Assembly (NCBI GenBank): GCA_034521955.1
Contig: JAXHLT010000006.1
Span: forward strand, 190,850-254,849
From: M55B127 sp034521955
Lineage (GTDB): Bacteria > Bacillota > Halanaerobiia > Halanaerobiales > M55B127
Direction of reading: 5' to 3'
DNA length: 64,000 nucleotides
A program made the translations under genes and the position numbers. The stretch's first letter is position 1, and every line of letters starts with the position of its first letter. This document shows positions 27,259 through 35,806 of the stretch, piece by piece. The notes under the pieces were generated by a model, which made no database searches, had not been told where the DNA came from, and saw nothing but the letters and a program-made list of their open reading frames with translations.

Positions 27259-28219
27259 AGATTACTATATTGGAATTGATATAGGTGGTACAAAGATCCT
27301 AACAGCTTTAGCAGATAAAGAGGGTAAGATTATTAATAAAGCACAGAATCCCACTGAGGCTGATCAGGGTAGAGATGTGATTATAAACAATATAAAAGAC
27401 ACAATTGATAGAGTAATAAATAACAGTAAGGTTAAAAATGAAGATATTTATAAAATAGGATTAGGAACACCCGGGCCATTAGATTTGAAAAAAGGAAAGA
27501 TAATTGAAAACTCTAATCTTTCTTGGAAAGATGTACCGATAGTTAAAATTTTAGAAAAAGCAACAGGTATTCCTGTAATATTAGAAAACGATGCCAATGC
27601 TGCCGGACTTGGAGAAAGTTTTTTTGGAGCTGGCAGAGGTGCAGATAATGTTGTGTATATAACAATCAGCACCGGAATTGGTGGAGGAGTAATTATAGAT
27701 GAGAAGATCTTTCACGGCAAGGGAAATGCCGCTGAAATTGGACATATGACCTTAATACCGGATAGTGAATTTCAGTGTGGATGTGGTAACTATGGCTGTT
27801 TTGAAGCAGTTGCTTCAGGTACAGCAATAGCTAAAAGAGGTAAAGAGGTTATAAAAGAGAACAAATCGGGATTGATCTATAAGTACAGTGAAGGAGATAT
27901 TGATAATATAGAGGCCCCATTAATTGCGGCAGCAGCCCGTGATGGAGATCAAGATGCAGTAGAAATATATAAATTAACCGGTCGTCTATTAGGAGTAGGA
28001 ATTGCCAATGTTGTAAATCTCTTTGACCCTGAAATTATTGTTTTAGGTGGAGGAGTTATGCATGCTGAAGATCTCTTTATAGATGAATTAAAGAAAAGTT
28101 TAAAGGAAAGAGCTTTAAAGTCTAATCTTAAAAACTTACAGATAAAAAATGCAAAACTAGGTAAAAATGCAGGAGTTATGGGAGCAATAGCTGTTGCTAT
28201 GGTGGACTACCTTTATTAA
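27251..28219 (+). CDS. ROK-family glucokinase
   Basis: ROK kinases phosphorylate glucose or related hexoses at the entry to glycolysis. The 322-residue protein has the phosphate-binding DIGGTKI near residue 10, the ENDANAAGLGE catalytic region with its aspartate, ISTGIGGGV, and the ROK zinc motif CGCGNYGC (C176, C178, C183). The length and motifs fit a glucokinase. There is no N-terminal HTH, so it is not a ROK repressor. It overlaps the upstream membrane-protein gene by 8 bases. Confidence 0.9.
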   Translation: MSKDYYIGIDIGGTKILTALADKEGKIINKAQNPTEADQGRDVIINNIKDTIDRVINNSKVKNEDIYKIGLGTPGPLDLKKGKIIENSNLSWKDVPIVKILEKATGIPVILENDANAAGLGESFFGAGRGADNVVYITISTGIGGGVIIDEKIFHGKGNAAEIGHMTLIPDSEFQCGCGNYGCFEAVASGTAIAKRGKEVIKENKSGLIYKYSEGDIDNIEAPLIAAAARDGDQDAVEIYKLTGRLLGVGIANVVNLFDPEIIVLGGGVMHAEDLFIDELKKSLKERALKSNLKNLQIKNAKLGKNAGVMGAIAVAMVDYLY

Positions 28220-28247
28220 TTTTTTTTAAACCCGGGGAGGTTTAAAG

Positions 28248-29105
28248 ATGAAAAAAACCTATTATTACATTATATCTATAACAATCATATTAGTATCTAT
28301 ATTAATTTTTTCTACTGCCCACGCACAAGATAACCTAATATTTAAAAGAGTAGATCCAGCCGATGATGATTATGGACCCGGTAACTATATATATCCCCAG
28401 CATGAAATATTTCAAGGTGAAGGACTATTTGATATTACTGAAGTGAGTGTATATGATAATGAAAACAGTTATGAGTTCAACTTTCAGTTTACAAAACTAG
28501 TTGATGTGTGGAACTCAAGATTTGGATTTAGTTTACCACTTATTCAAGTCTATATCGATAATGAAAAGGGAGGTTCTGATCAGCTTTTCGAACCTGGAGC
28601 ACAAGTAAGATTAAATTCTGAGTATCCTTGGAATAAATTATTGATTGTAAATGGTTGGTGGGTTAGTATTTATACCCCGGATGATAGCAATAAAAGAGTA
28701 GTTGATTTTACTGTAACAGGCCGGCAAGTCCCCTGGTTGATAAATGATCCAAACATTACAGTTAATAACAATTTAATAAAATTAATGATCGAAAAACAAA
28801 AAATAGGTTCTCTTGATAAGGCATCTCTATACATATTGGTAGGAAGTTTTGATCCCTTTGGTTATGACTATTTTAGAGGGGTTAGAACAGAAAAGAATTC
28901 TTGGTTTTTTGCTGCTCCTGAAGTGGAGGATTTAACTTATGCACCAAGAGTAATTGACCTTGTTGTACCTCCTGAGATGGATCAGACAGAAATATTAAGT
29001 AGCTATGAAGATGATTATCCACAGATAGAACCGATTTATGTTGGACAGAAAAATGTATTTGGTGAATATAGCTTTTATATATATTTAATAATTTTTATTC
29101 TTTAA
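28248..29105 (+). CDS. Secreted glucodextranase-DOMON-like protein
   Basis: An N-terminal signal peptide (about residues 1-26, ending STAHA) precedes a beta-rich region that resembles the glucodextranase C-terminal DOMON-like domain: DPADDDYGPGNYIYPQHEIFQ, then FDITEVSVYDNENSYEFNFQF, and later SFDPFGYDYFRGV. The normal role of that domain is surface attachment or carbohydrate and haem binding; here there is no attached hydrolase. The protein ends in a short hydrophobic stretch (FYIYLIIFIL) that looks like the beginning of a membrane anchor. It follows the glucokinase by 28 bases and may belong to the same operon. Confidence 0.75.
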   Translation: MKKTYYYIISITIILVSILIFSTAHAQDNLIFKRVDPADDDYGPGNYIYPQHEIFQGEGLFDITEVSVYDNENSYEFNFQFTKLVDVWNSRFGFSLPLIQVYIDNEKGGSDQLFEPGAQVRLNSEYPWNKLLIVNGWWVSIYTPDDSNKRVVDFTVTGRQVPWLINDPNITVNNNLIKLMIEKQKIGSLDKASLYILVGSFDPFGYDYFRGVRTEKNSWFFAAPEVEDLTYAPRVIDLVVPPEMDQTEILSSYEDDYPQIEPIYVGQKNVFGEYSFYIYLIIFIL

Positions 29106-29163
29106 TTAATCATAAGCTACTTAGTGGTCAAAACTATAAAAAAAAGGTCTGGTGTTACAGATA

Positions 29164-30144
29164 ATGCTGACAAAAAAGAACAAGAAAGCGATTGATTTTT
29201 GTAGGGATATCTTACAGGATGTATCGAGAAGCTTTGCCCTAACAATACCGTTGCTTGATAATAAAATGAAAGAACCAGTTATGATCACTTATCTTCAAGA
29301 CAGGCTTTTAGACAGTTTTGAAGATGAAGGAGATCTATCCTCTGATATACGGAAAAAATATATGGATTTGGTAGTAAAACTTTTTAATCCAGATATTTCA
29401 AATGATACTGATATTATAGAACAAATTTCAAACTCAGCACATTATTTTGATGGTTCAATTAAAAGATTGGTCGAAAATGCTAATAAACTAAAGACTTGTT
29501 TTGAAAGGCTTGACCCTAAAATTCAACAAACTTCATATAAATGGTTAGCAGAAATGAATGAAGGTATGAAAAAATATCTTGATAAACCGGTTGATACCTT
29601 TTTTGAACTAAATGAGTACTGCTATTATGTAGCAGGTACGGTTGGAGGATTTTTAACCGATTCATTAATTACACTTGGAGATGTAGATAGCAAAGATGAA
29701 AAAATACTTGTTGAAAACTTTGTTGAAGCAGGTTTGTTCTTACAGAAAGTAAATATAATAAGAGATATTAAGTTAGATATCATAGGTCATAAAAAACATT
29801 ACTGGCCTTTAGATGAACTTGAAATCACTGAAAATGAATTAATTGATATATCTAATAAAAAGAGATCATTACAGGCCTTAGACAAGATGGTAACAGATGT
29901 AGAAAAACATACTAAAGCACTTGTTGAATACTATTATGCAATTCCAGATCAGTTTAGTGGATATAAGAAGTTTTATTCTGTAAATAATGCAATGGGGTTT
30001 GCTACTTTAGAATTAATTGAAAATAATCCAGATCTTTTTTATACAGATAAAAAGTTAAAAATAAAAAAAAGAGAAGTATTAAAGATACTTGCTGTTTCAG
30101 AAGATACATTTCTAAAAAAAGCAAATCATGTTTTAAACCAATAA
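29164..30144 (+). CDS. Squalene/phytoene synthase-family protein, squalene synthase-like
   Basis: This 326-residue protein carries the trans-isoprenyl diphosphate head-to-head synthase motifs: the first Asp-rich site LLDSFEDEGD, YCYYVAGTVGGF, and the second site LQKVNIIRDIKLD followed by KKHYWP, which resembles the NIIRDYxxD...REFWP of squalene synthase more than phytoene synthase. No hpnC, hpnE, squalene cyclase or carotenoid gene is nearby, so the product is unknown. ATG 29164 is preferred; GTG 29152 in the same frame would add four residues. A terminator follows. Confidence 0.85.
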   Translation: MLTKKNKKAIDFCRDILQDVSRSFALTIPLLDNKMKEPVMITYLQDRLLDSFEDEGDLSSDIRKKYMDLVVKLFNPDISNDTDIIEQISNSAHYFDGSIKRLVENANKLKTCFERLDPKIQQTSYKWLAEMNEGMKKYLDKPVDTFFELNEYCYYVAGTVGGFLTDSLITLGDVDSKDEKILVENFVEAGLFLQKVNIIRDIKLDIIGHKKHYWPLDELEITENELIDISNKKRSLQALDKMVTDVEKHTKALVEYYYAIPDQFSGYKKFYSVNNAMGFATLELIENNPDLFYTDKKLKIKKREVLKILAVSEDTFLKKANHVLNQ

Positions 30145-30145
30145 T

Positions 30146-30171
30146 CCACCTTAATAAGGTGGTTTTTCTTT
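30146..30171 (+). terminator. Terminator of squalene synthase-like gene
   Basis: CCACCTT (30146-30152) pairs with AAGGTGG (30156-30162) over three bases, then a T-rich tail. Confidence 0.85.
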
Positions 30172-30236
30172 TGTACAGTAAATTAATAGAGGATATTTAA
30201 TGTATAAAAAGAAATTAATATATAAGGTGATCAATA

Positions 30237-31190
30237 TTGAATAATACATCAAAGGACACAGTTTCAAAACAAAATACAGTATATACTATAGTTAATCCAG
30301 TATCTTCAAACGGAAAAACCGGGCAGAGATGGCCAGCCCATAAAAATGAGTTTATTAATGCTGGAATCAATCTTAAAGTTAAGATGACCCATTATCCCGA
30401 ACATGCTATTAAACTTACTGAAGATGCGCTAAAAAAAGGTTATCAAACAATAATGGCAGTAGGTGGAGATGGAACTGTTAATGAAGTATTAAACGGATTT
30501 TTTAAAAACGGTGAACTGATAAATGAAAATGCTGTTCTTTTAATATTTTCACAGGGTACAGGTTCAGACTATATACGATCACTTAATTTAACAAAGAATC
30601 CAAAAGATATTATTGAGACCTATAGAAGATACAAAAAAAAGAGAGTTGATATAGGTAAAATTACCTTTCATAACTTTGATAATATTAAAAGAACAAAGTA
30701 TTTTATAAACACTGCAGATGTTGGAATTGGTGGAGAAACTGTAGAGTATGTTAACCAGTCATCAAAGGTTATGGGTGGATTTTTAACTTATCTTTTTGGA
30801 GTTATCAGAACTATAATAAAGTATGAAAACAAAAAAATGAAGTTAAAAATAGATGACAAAGTAATAAAAGATGATATTTTAAACAGTGTAATGATTAGTT
30901 TAGGGAAGTATTTTGGTGGTGGAATGCCAATTGCTCCTGAAGCCAAAGTGGATGACGGAATTTTTGACATTACAATTTTAGGGAACTTATCAAAAATAGA
31001 AACAATCATAAATCTATACCGGGTCTATAAGGGAACACATATTTACTATAAAAAAATAGACTATCTTAAGGGTAAAAAAGTTTCTGTAGAATCTGATGAA
31101 CGGGTTCTTATAGATATAGATGGTGAATGTGCAGGGATATTACCGGCACAGTTTGAAATCTACAAAGAAGTTTTTCCAATCTTGGTCTAA
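30237..31190 (+). CDS. Diacylglycerol kinase-family lipid kinase (YegS/DgkB-like)
   Basis: A 317-residue cytoplasmic lipid kinase that likely phosphorylates diacylglycerol or a similar lipid. It shows the N-terminal IVNPVSSNGKTG, the nucleotide-binding MAVGGDGTVNEVLNG, the GTGSDYIRSL motif, NTADVGIGGETV and the C-terminal DGEC...PAQFEIY region that is typical of the family. The start is TTG 30237 behind AAGGTGA. It has no evident operon partners. Specificity cannot be decided between DgkB and sphingosine/ceramide-type kinases, but DgkB-like recycling of diacylglycerol is most likely. Confidence 0.88.
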   Translation: MNNTSKDTVSKQNTVYTIVNPVSSNGKTGQRWPAHKNEFINAGINLKVKMTHYPEHAIKLTEDALKKGYQTIMAVGGDGTVNEVLNGFFKNGELINENAVLLIFSQGTGSDYIRSLNLTKNPKDIIETYRRYKKKRVDIGKITFHNFDNIKRTKYFINTADVGIGGETVEYVNQSSKVMGGFLTYLFGVIRTIIKYENKKMKLKIDDKVIKDDILNSVMISLGKYFGGGMPIAPEAKVDDGIFDITILGNLSKIETIINLYRVYKGTHIYYKKIDYLKGKKVSVESDERVLIDIDGECAGILPAQFEIYKEVFPILV

Positions 31191-31196
31191 ACTTAT

Positions 31197-31225
31197 TTTA
31201 CAAGTCAGATATAATATTATAAAAT
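31197..31225 (+). promoter_or_regulatory. Sigma-A promoter of rapZ-yvcK-whiA-rpoN
   Basis: TTTACA (31197-31202), 17 bases, TAAAAT (31220-31225), 33 bases before rapZ. It is the only plausible promoter in the 68-base gap. Confidence 0.6.
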
Positions 31226-31258
31226 TAAACTGGATAGAAATATGGGAGTGTAAAAATA

Positions 31259-32110
31259 ATGAAATTTATCTTGATAACAGGAATGTCCGGAGCCGGTAAA
31301 TCTACTACCTTGAACTTTTTTGAAGATAGTGGATACTTTTGTGTAGATAACCTGCCCCCGGCCTTAATAACAAAGTTTGCAGAACTCTGTCAACATTCTG
31401 AAATGAATAAGATTGCCGTGGTTTGTGATATAAGAGGAGGAAAGTTCTTTGATGATTTAAATGAAAAACTAAACTATCTAGAGGAAAATCAAATTAACCA
31501 TGAAATACTTTTTTTAGAAGCCTCTGATAAAATATTGGTAGATAGATATAAAGAAACTAGAAGAAGACACCCCCTTGATAACGAGGGCAGAGTCTTAGAT
31601 GCAATCAGAGAGGAAAGAAAAAAATTAGAGCAGCTAAGGGGTAAAGCACATAATATAATAGATACCTCAAGCATATCTATAAAAGAACTTAAACAAAAGT
31701 TAAAAAGAGACTATATAAACAAAGATGATAATTTAGAGACTTTAACGATAAATATAATATCATTTGGTTTTAAATACGGGATACCCTTAGATGCGGATAT
31801 GGTTTTTGATGTTAGATTTTTAGCTAACCCATATTATGTTGATTCATTAAAAGATCTGACCGGTAAAGATGATAAGGTAAAGGACTATATATTAAAATGG
31901 CCGATAACGAAGCGATTCTATACCAAGTTCTTTGATTTGATTGAGTTTTTAATACCGGAATATGAAAAAGAAGGAAAGAGTCATTTAAGTATTGCTATTG
32001 GTTGTACAGGTGGACACCACCGTTCAGTTACAACTGCAATAAAGTTAAAAGAACTACTTGATAGTAAGGGATATAAAGTAATGGTTGATCACCGTGATAT
32101 TAAAAAATAA
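31259..32110 (+). CDS. rapZ: RNase adapter / nucleotide-binding protein RapZ (YvcJ)
   Basis: The 283-residue protein has Walker A GMSGAGKST (about residue 8) and the C-terminal signature IAIGCTGGHHRSV, with YvcJ/RapZ family length. In enteric bacteria it guides RNase E to the small RNA GlmZ; in Firmicutes it binds ATP/GTP and influences competence and envelope sugar metabolism. It opens the conserved rapZ-yvcK-whiA cluster, with yvcK 15 bases downstream. Confidence 0.96.
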   Translation: MKFILITGMSGAGKSTTLNFFEDSGYFCVDNLPPALITKFAELCQHSEMNKIAVVCDIRGGKFFDDLNEKLNYLEENQINHEILFLEASDKILVDRYKETRRRHPLDNEGRVLDAIREERKKLEQLRGKAHNIIDTSSISIKELKQKLKRDYINKDDNLETLTINIISFGFKYGIPLDADMVFDVRFLANPYYVDSLKDLTGKDDKVKDYILKWPITKRFYTKFFDLIEFLIPEYEKEGKSHLSIAIGCTGGHHRSVTTAIKLKELLDSKGYKVMVDHRDIKK

Positions 32111-32125
32111 ATTGGAAGTGTTAAG

Positions 32126-33391
32126 ATGAAACTATATAAATGGCTGTATCCAGGTCTGGGTATTAAAAGATGGTTCATAATAGGGATTATCGGATTATTG
32201 TTACTCATTACTGGGATTGCTCTTTTATTACACATAAATGTTGTTGATTATATAATAAAAATGATTTTTGAAATAAGTAAAAGCTTAAGTTTATCATTAC
32301 CGTACTATACTAATATGATAATTGGAATTATATTAATTGTAGTATCTTTAGCGATGTTAACTTATGCAGGAAATCGTTTTGTTAATAAGTTGAATCAGGA
32401 AATATATAAAGATGATGATTTTGTAAATGTACTGTTTAAGAAAAATCAGCTGCAAAAAGGGCCTAATGTTGTTGCTATCGGTGGTGGAACAGGTCTTTCA
32501 AATCTACTTAGAGGTATAAAAGACTTTACCAGTAATACCACAGCTATTGTAACAGTTGCTGATAATGGAGGTAGTTCTGGAAAGTTAAGAAATGAGCTGG
32601 ATATACTACCACCTGGAGATATTAGAAATTGTCTGGTTGCTTTAGCTGATAAAGAACCTCTGATGGAAGATCTATTCCAATACCGTTTTCATAAGGCAGG
32701 TGATCTTAGAGGTCACAGTTTTGGTAACCTCTTTATAGCTGCAATGACTGAAGTTTTAGGTGATTTTGAAGAAGCTGTTGAAGAGTCTTCAAAAGTACTT
32801 GCTATTCGTGGTAAGGTACTGCCTTCAACAAATCAAAAGGTAAATTTAGGTGCAGTTTATGAAGATGGTACAGAAATGGTCGGTGAATCAGAGATTCCCA
32901 ATATAGATAAAAATATAAAGGGAGTTTACCTAAAGCCAAGTAGTGTTGAAATAACCAAAAGAGCACAGGAAGCACTATTAAATGCAGACTATATTTTAGT
33001 TGGTCCAGGTAGCCTTTATACCAGTCTATTACCTAATCTACTTGTAAAAGGAATGGTTGATTCCATTAAAAAGAGCAAGGCCAAAAAAATATTTATTACC
33101 AATGTAATGACCCAGCCTGGTGAAACTACTAACTATACAGCCTATGATCATATTAAAACAGTTTATGATCATATTGGTAAAGATATTTTTGACTATATCA
33201 TAATAAACAAAAACGGTAGTGATAAAGAACTTTTAAAAAAGTATGCTAAAGAGGGAGCTTATCCTGTTAAAGGGGATTTAGAAAAATTAGAAAAATTAAA
33301 TATAAAGATTGTAGAAGGAAAACTACTACAGTCCAAAGACTATATAAGACACGATCCACATAAATTAGCAGAAACACTTTTTGACCTTTAA
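32126..33391 (+). CDS. yvcK: Gluconeogenesis factor YvcK/MgfK with N-terminal membrane segments
   Basis: YvcK binds UDP-sugars and is needed for growth on gluconeogenic carbon and for cell shape. The 421-residue product has a family core (VVAIGGGTGLSNLLRG, TVADNGGSSGKLR, PPGDIRNCLVALAD, RGHSFGNLF) from about residue 112. About 110 extra N-terminal residues carry two membrane segments (about 16-38 and 62-82), a variant found in some Firmicutes. It would therefore be tethered to the inner membrane. It lies in the rapZ-yvcK-whiA operon. Confidence 0.95.
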   Translation: MKLYKWLYPGLGIKRWFIIGIIGLLLLITGIALLLHINVVDYIIKMIFEISKSLSLSLPYYTNMIIGIILIVVSLAMLTYAGNRFVNKLNQEIYKDDDFVNVLFKKNQLQKGPNVVAIGGGTGLSNLLRGIKDFTSNTTAIVTVADNGGSSGKLRNELDILPPGDIRNCLVALADKEPLMEDLFQYRFHKAGDLRGHSFGNLFIAAMTEVLGDFEEAVEESSKVLAIRGKVLPSTNQKVNLGAVYEDGTEMVGESEIPNIDKNIKGVYLKPSSVEITKRAQEALLNADYILVGPGSLYTSLLPNLLVKGMVDSIKKSKAKKIFITNVMTQPGETTNYTAYDHIKTVYDHIGKDIFDYIIINKNGSDKELLKKYAKEGAYPVKGDLEKLEKLNIKIVEGKLLQSKDYIRHDPHKLAETLFDL

Positions 33392-33415
33392 TTAAAGAAG
33401 TTGGTGATAAAAGAA

Positions 33416-34366
33416 ATGTCATTTTCTGATGATGTAAAACATGAATTAGCTCATCTAGAGATAAATAAAAAAAATGTTCATCAGGCAGAATTAGCTGCTT
33501 TGATAAGGATGGCTGGTTCAATTTTAATCTCCTCTGGTAAATTAGCAGTAAAAATTGGTGTATACCATAGTGATGTAGCCAGAAGAGTATATAAATATAT
33601 AAAAGAAGAGTATCAGTTTAATAGTGAAATCAGGGTAAAACAAAACAACTTAACTAAAAGAAAAAAGTATGAACTATATATAACTCCTCAAAAGGGAGTA
33701 TACGAACTTTTAGAAAACTTAGGGATCTTAAATAATTCTCATCAGATTATGTTTACAGTTGCAGACTGGATAAAAAATGATCGCGACTCAAAGAGAGCCT
33801 ATCTAAGAGGAGTATTTCTGGCCGGTGGTTCTGTAAATAAGCCAAAGGCTGAATACCACTTAGAGATCAGGTGTGATCATAAAACACATGCTGAAGAGAT
33901 AATTGAGCTGATGAAAGAGTTTGATTTAGATCCACATTTAACCGAACATAAAAATAAAGAAGTGATTTATCTTAAAAAATATGATGATATTGCAACAATG
34001 TTGAACTTAATGGGAGCATATAATTCTCTTTTAGAACTGGAAAATATGCAAGTTTTTAAAGATATCAAAAACCAGGTTAATAGAAGAGTAAACTGTGAGA
34101 CAGCAAACCTAGATAAAACTGTAAAAGCGGCTATGGAACAGATTGAAGATATTAAGTTGATTGAAAAAGAAAAAGGACTAGAAGATATTACTGAAAGTCT
34201 AAGAGAAATTGCAAATTTAAGAAAAGACAACCCTTATTCTAGTTTAAAAGAACTTGGTGAAATGTTAGAACCCAAACTAAGTAAATCGGGTGTATATAAT
34301 AGAATTAGGCGGTTGAAAAAGATCGCAGATGAGATAAGGAGTGGAAAAAATGGATCTAGCTCTTAA
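33416..34366 (+). CDS. whiA: Sporulation/cell-division regulator WhiA
   Basis: WhiA is a DNA-binding protein with a degenerate LAGLIDADG homing-endonuclease fold and a C-terminal helix-turn-helix. The 316-residue product shows SFSDDVKHELAHL at the start, RAYLRGVFLAGGSVN (LAGLIDADG-like), and SLKELGEMLEPKLSKSGVYNRIRRLKKIADEI (HTH). In Firmicutes it affects division and chromosome segregation. The frame opens at 33401, but GGTGA at 33403-33407 places the start at ATG 33416. Its end overlaps the start of rpoN by 17 bases. Confidence 0.95.
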   Translation: MSFSDDVKHELAHLEINKKNVHQAELAALIRMAGSILISSGKLAVKIGVYHSDVARRVYKYIKEEYQFNSEIRVKQNNLTKRKKYELYITPQKGVYELLENLGILNNSHQIMFTVADWIKNDRDSKRAYLRGVFLAGGSVNKPKAEYHLEIRCDHKTHAEEIIELMKEFDLDPHLTEHKNKEVIYLKKYDDIATMLNLMGAYNSLLELENMQVFKDIKNQVNRRVNCETANLDKTVKAAMEQIEDIKLIEKEKGLEDITESLREIANLRKDNPYSSLKELGEMLEPKLSKSGVYNRIRRLKKIADEIRSGKNGSSS

Positions 34367-35684
34367 TTTAAGTGTAGATCTAGAACAAAAACAAGAACTA
34401 GTCATGACTCCAAAACTTCAAATGGCAATTAAGCTCCTTCAGTACTCAAGTATGGAATTAAAAGACTATCTTGAAGAAGAAATGAAGGACAATCCACTTT
34501 TGGAAAGACATGATGAAAATGAAAACCATCTAGATGACCGAATAAAAAATCAATATCAAAGTTATCGATATGGCAGTAACTATAATCAAGAAGACTTTAA
34601 CTATGAGAATATGGTTACCTATCACCCTAATCTTTTGGAATATCTTGAAAACCAGCTTTATGAAGTATTAGATAATAATGAAATTAAAGATGGTAAATAT
34701 ATTTTAGGAAATCTAGATGAGAGGGGACTATTATCTACTTCAATTGATCAGATTGCCAAAGATTTAAACAAAAGCACAGACCATGTAAAAAAGATACTCA
34801 ATAAAATACAGAAGTTAGAACCGGCAGGTATTGCTGCAACAAATATCAAGGAATGTTATCTAACACAGCTTAAACAGATGGATTTTGATACAAATGATGC
34901 TGAACTAATAATAGGGAAACACCTTGATTTAGTAGTAACTGAAGACTATAATATGATCCGTAAAAAAACCGGCTGGAAAAAAGAAAGGTTAGCAGATACA
35001 TTACAGATTATAAATAAATTAACCGCTAAACCTGCTTCTTTGGTTGCAGACCATAAAAAGACACAGTATATTATGCCGGATATAGTAATAAAAAAGGTAA
35101 ATGACGAGTATGTAATTGTCTTAAACGATAAGGCTTCACCACTGCTTAGGATTAATCCATATTACTATGAAGTTATGCAGAAGTGTAATAAAGATGATAC
35201 TTATGATTATTTAGAAAAGAAGTTTAAGTCAGCTTTATGGATAATAAAAAGTATTGAACAAAGAAGGATGACAGTATATAGAATAGCAAAAACCATTTCA
35301 GAAAAACAAAAAGCTTTTTTAGATGATGGTATAAAGTACTTAAAACCTTTAACAATGCAGGATATAGCAGATGAAATAGAGATGCATGAGTCAACTGTAA
35401 GCAGGGCTACAGATAATAAGTTTATTCAAACTCCTCGGGGTATATTTGAATTTAAATTCTTTTTCAGCGGGGGAGTCAATGATATCTCAACAGTAAGTAT
35501 TAAGGCAATAATCATCGATTTAATAAAAAATGAAGATAAAACATCACCCCGATCTGATAGTGCAATTTCAAACCTTCTTGATAACAACCACAACTTAAAA
35601 CTATCAAGAAGAACTATTGCAAAATACAGAAATGAGCTGGGAATTCCATCTTCTGTAAAAAGAAAGAAAAAATATAAGATGTAA
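34350..35684 (+). CDS. rpoN: RNA polymerase sigma-54 factor
   Basis: Sigma-54 directs polymerase to -24/-12 promoters and needs enhancer-binding activators. The 444-residue protein has a Gln-rich region I (LSVDLEQKQELVMTPKLQMAIKLLQ), the core-binding domain, a helix-turn-helix (MQDIADEIEMHESTVSRA) and the C-terminal RpoN box (SRRTIAKYRNELGIPSS). ATG 34350 with TAAGGAG at 34335-34341 is preferred over GTG 34341. The gene overlaps the whiA end, so it is coupled to it. No activator or clear sigma-54 promoter was found in this window, so its regulon must lie elsewhere. Confidence 0.96.
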   Translation: MDLALNLSVDLEQKQELVMTPKLQMAIKLLQYSSMELKDYLEEEMKDNPLLERHDENENHLDDRIKNQYQSYRYGSNYNQEDFNYENMVTYHPNLLEYLENQLYEVLDNNEIKDGKYILGNLDERGLLSTSIDQIAKDLNKSTDHVKKILNKIQKLEPAGIAATNIKECYLTQLKQMDFDTNDAELIIGKHLDLVVTEDYNMIRKKTGWKKERLADTLQIINKLTAKPASLVADHKKTQYIMPDIVIKKVNDEYVIVLNDKASPLLRINPYYYEVMQKCNKDDTYDYLEKKFKSALWIIKSIEQRRMTVYRIAKTISEKQKAFLDDGIKYLKPLTMQDIADEIEMHESTVSRATDNKFIQTPRGIFEFKFFFSGGVNDISTVSIKAIIIDLIKNEDKTSPRSDSAISNLLDNNHNLKLSRRTIAKYRNELGIPSSVKRKKKYKM

Positions 35685-35746
35685 AAAGCAGGAATCACAA
35701 AAAGAATACACAATATGTATAATTGGAAACTGATATATTTTTATTG

Positions 35747-35788
35747 TTGTCCCGGGACAAAATCGTTCCACAAGGACGAAATAATCCC
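35747..35788. promoter_or_regulatory. CggR operator upstream of cggR-gapA
   Basis: Two direct repeats, GGGACAAAATCGTTCC at 35754-35769 and AGGACGAAATAATCCC at 35773-35788, start 19 bases apart and match at 11 of 16 positions. The first overlaps a perfect 14-bp palindrome TTGTCCCGGGACAA (35747-35760). Direct CGGGAC-type repeats are the known operator design of the glycolytic repressor CggR, whose gene begins 18 bases later. Confidence 0.75.
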
Positions 35789-35806
35789 GAAAATAGGAGG
35801 GATTAG

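Noticed and set aside
35718..35746. Promoter of cggR (TATAAT at 35718)
   Set aside because: No acceptable -35 was found, so I did not list it as a feature.
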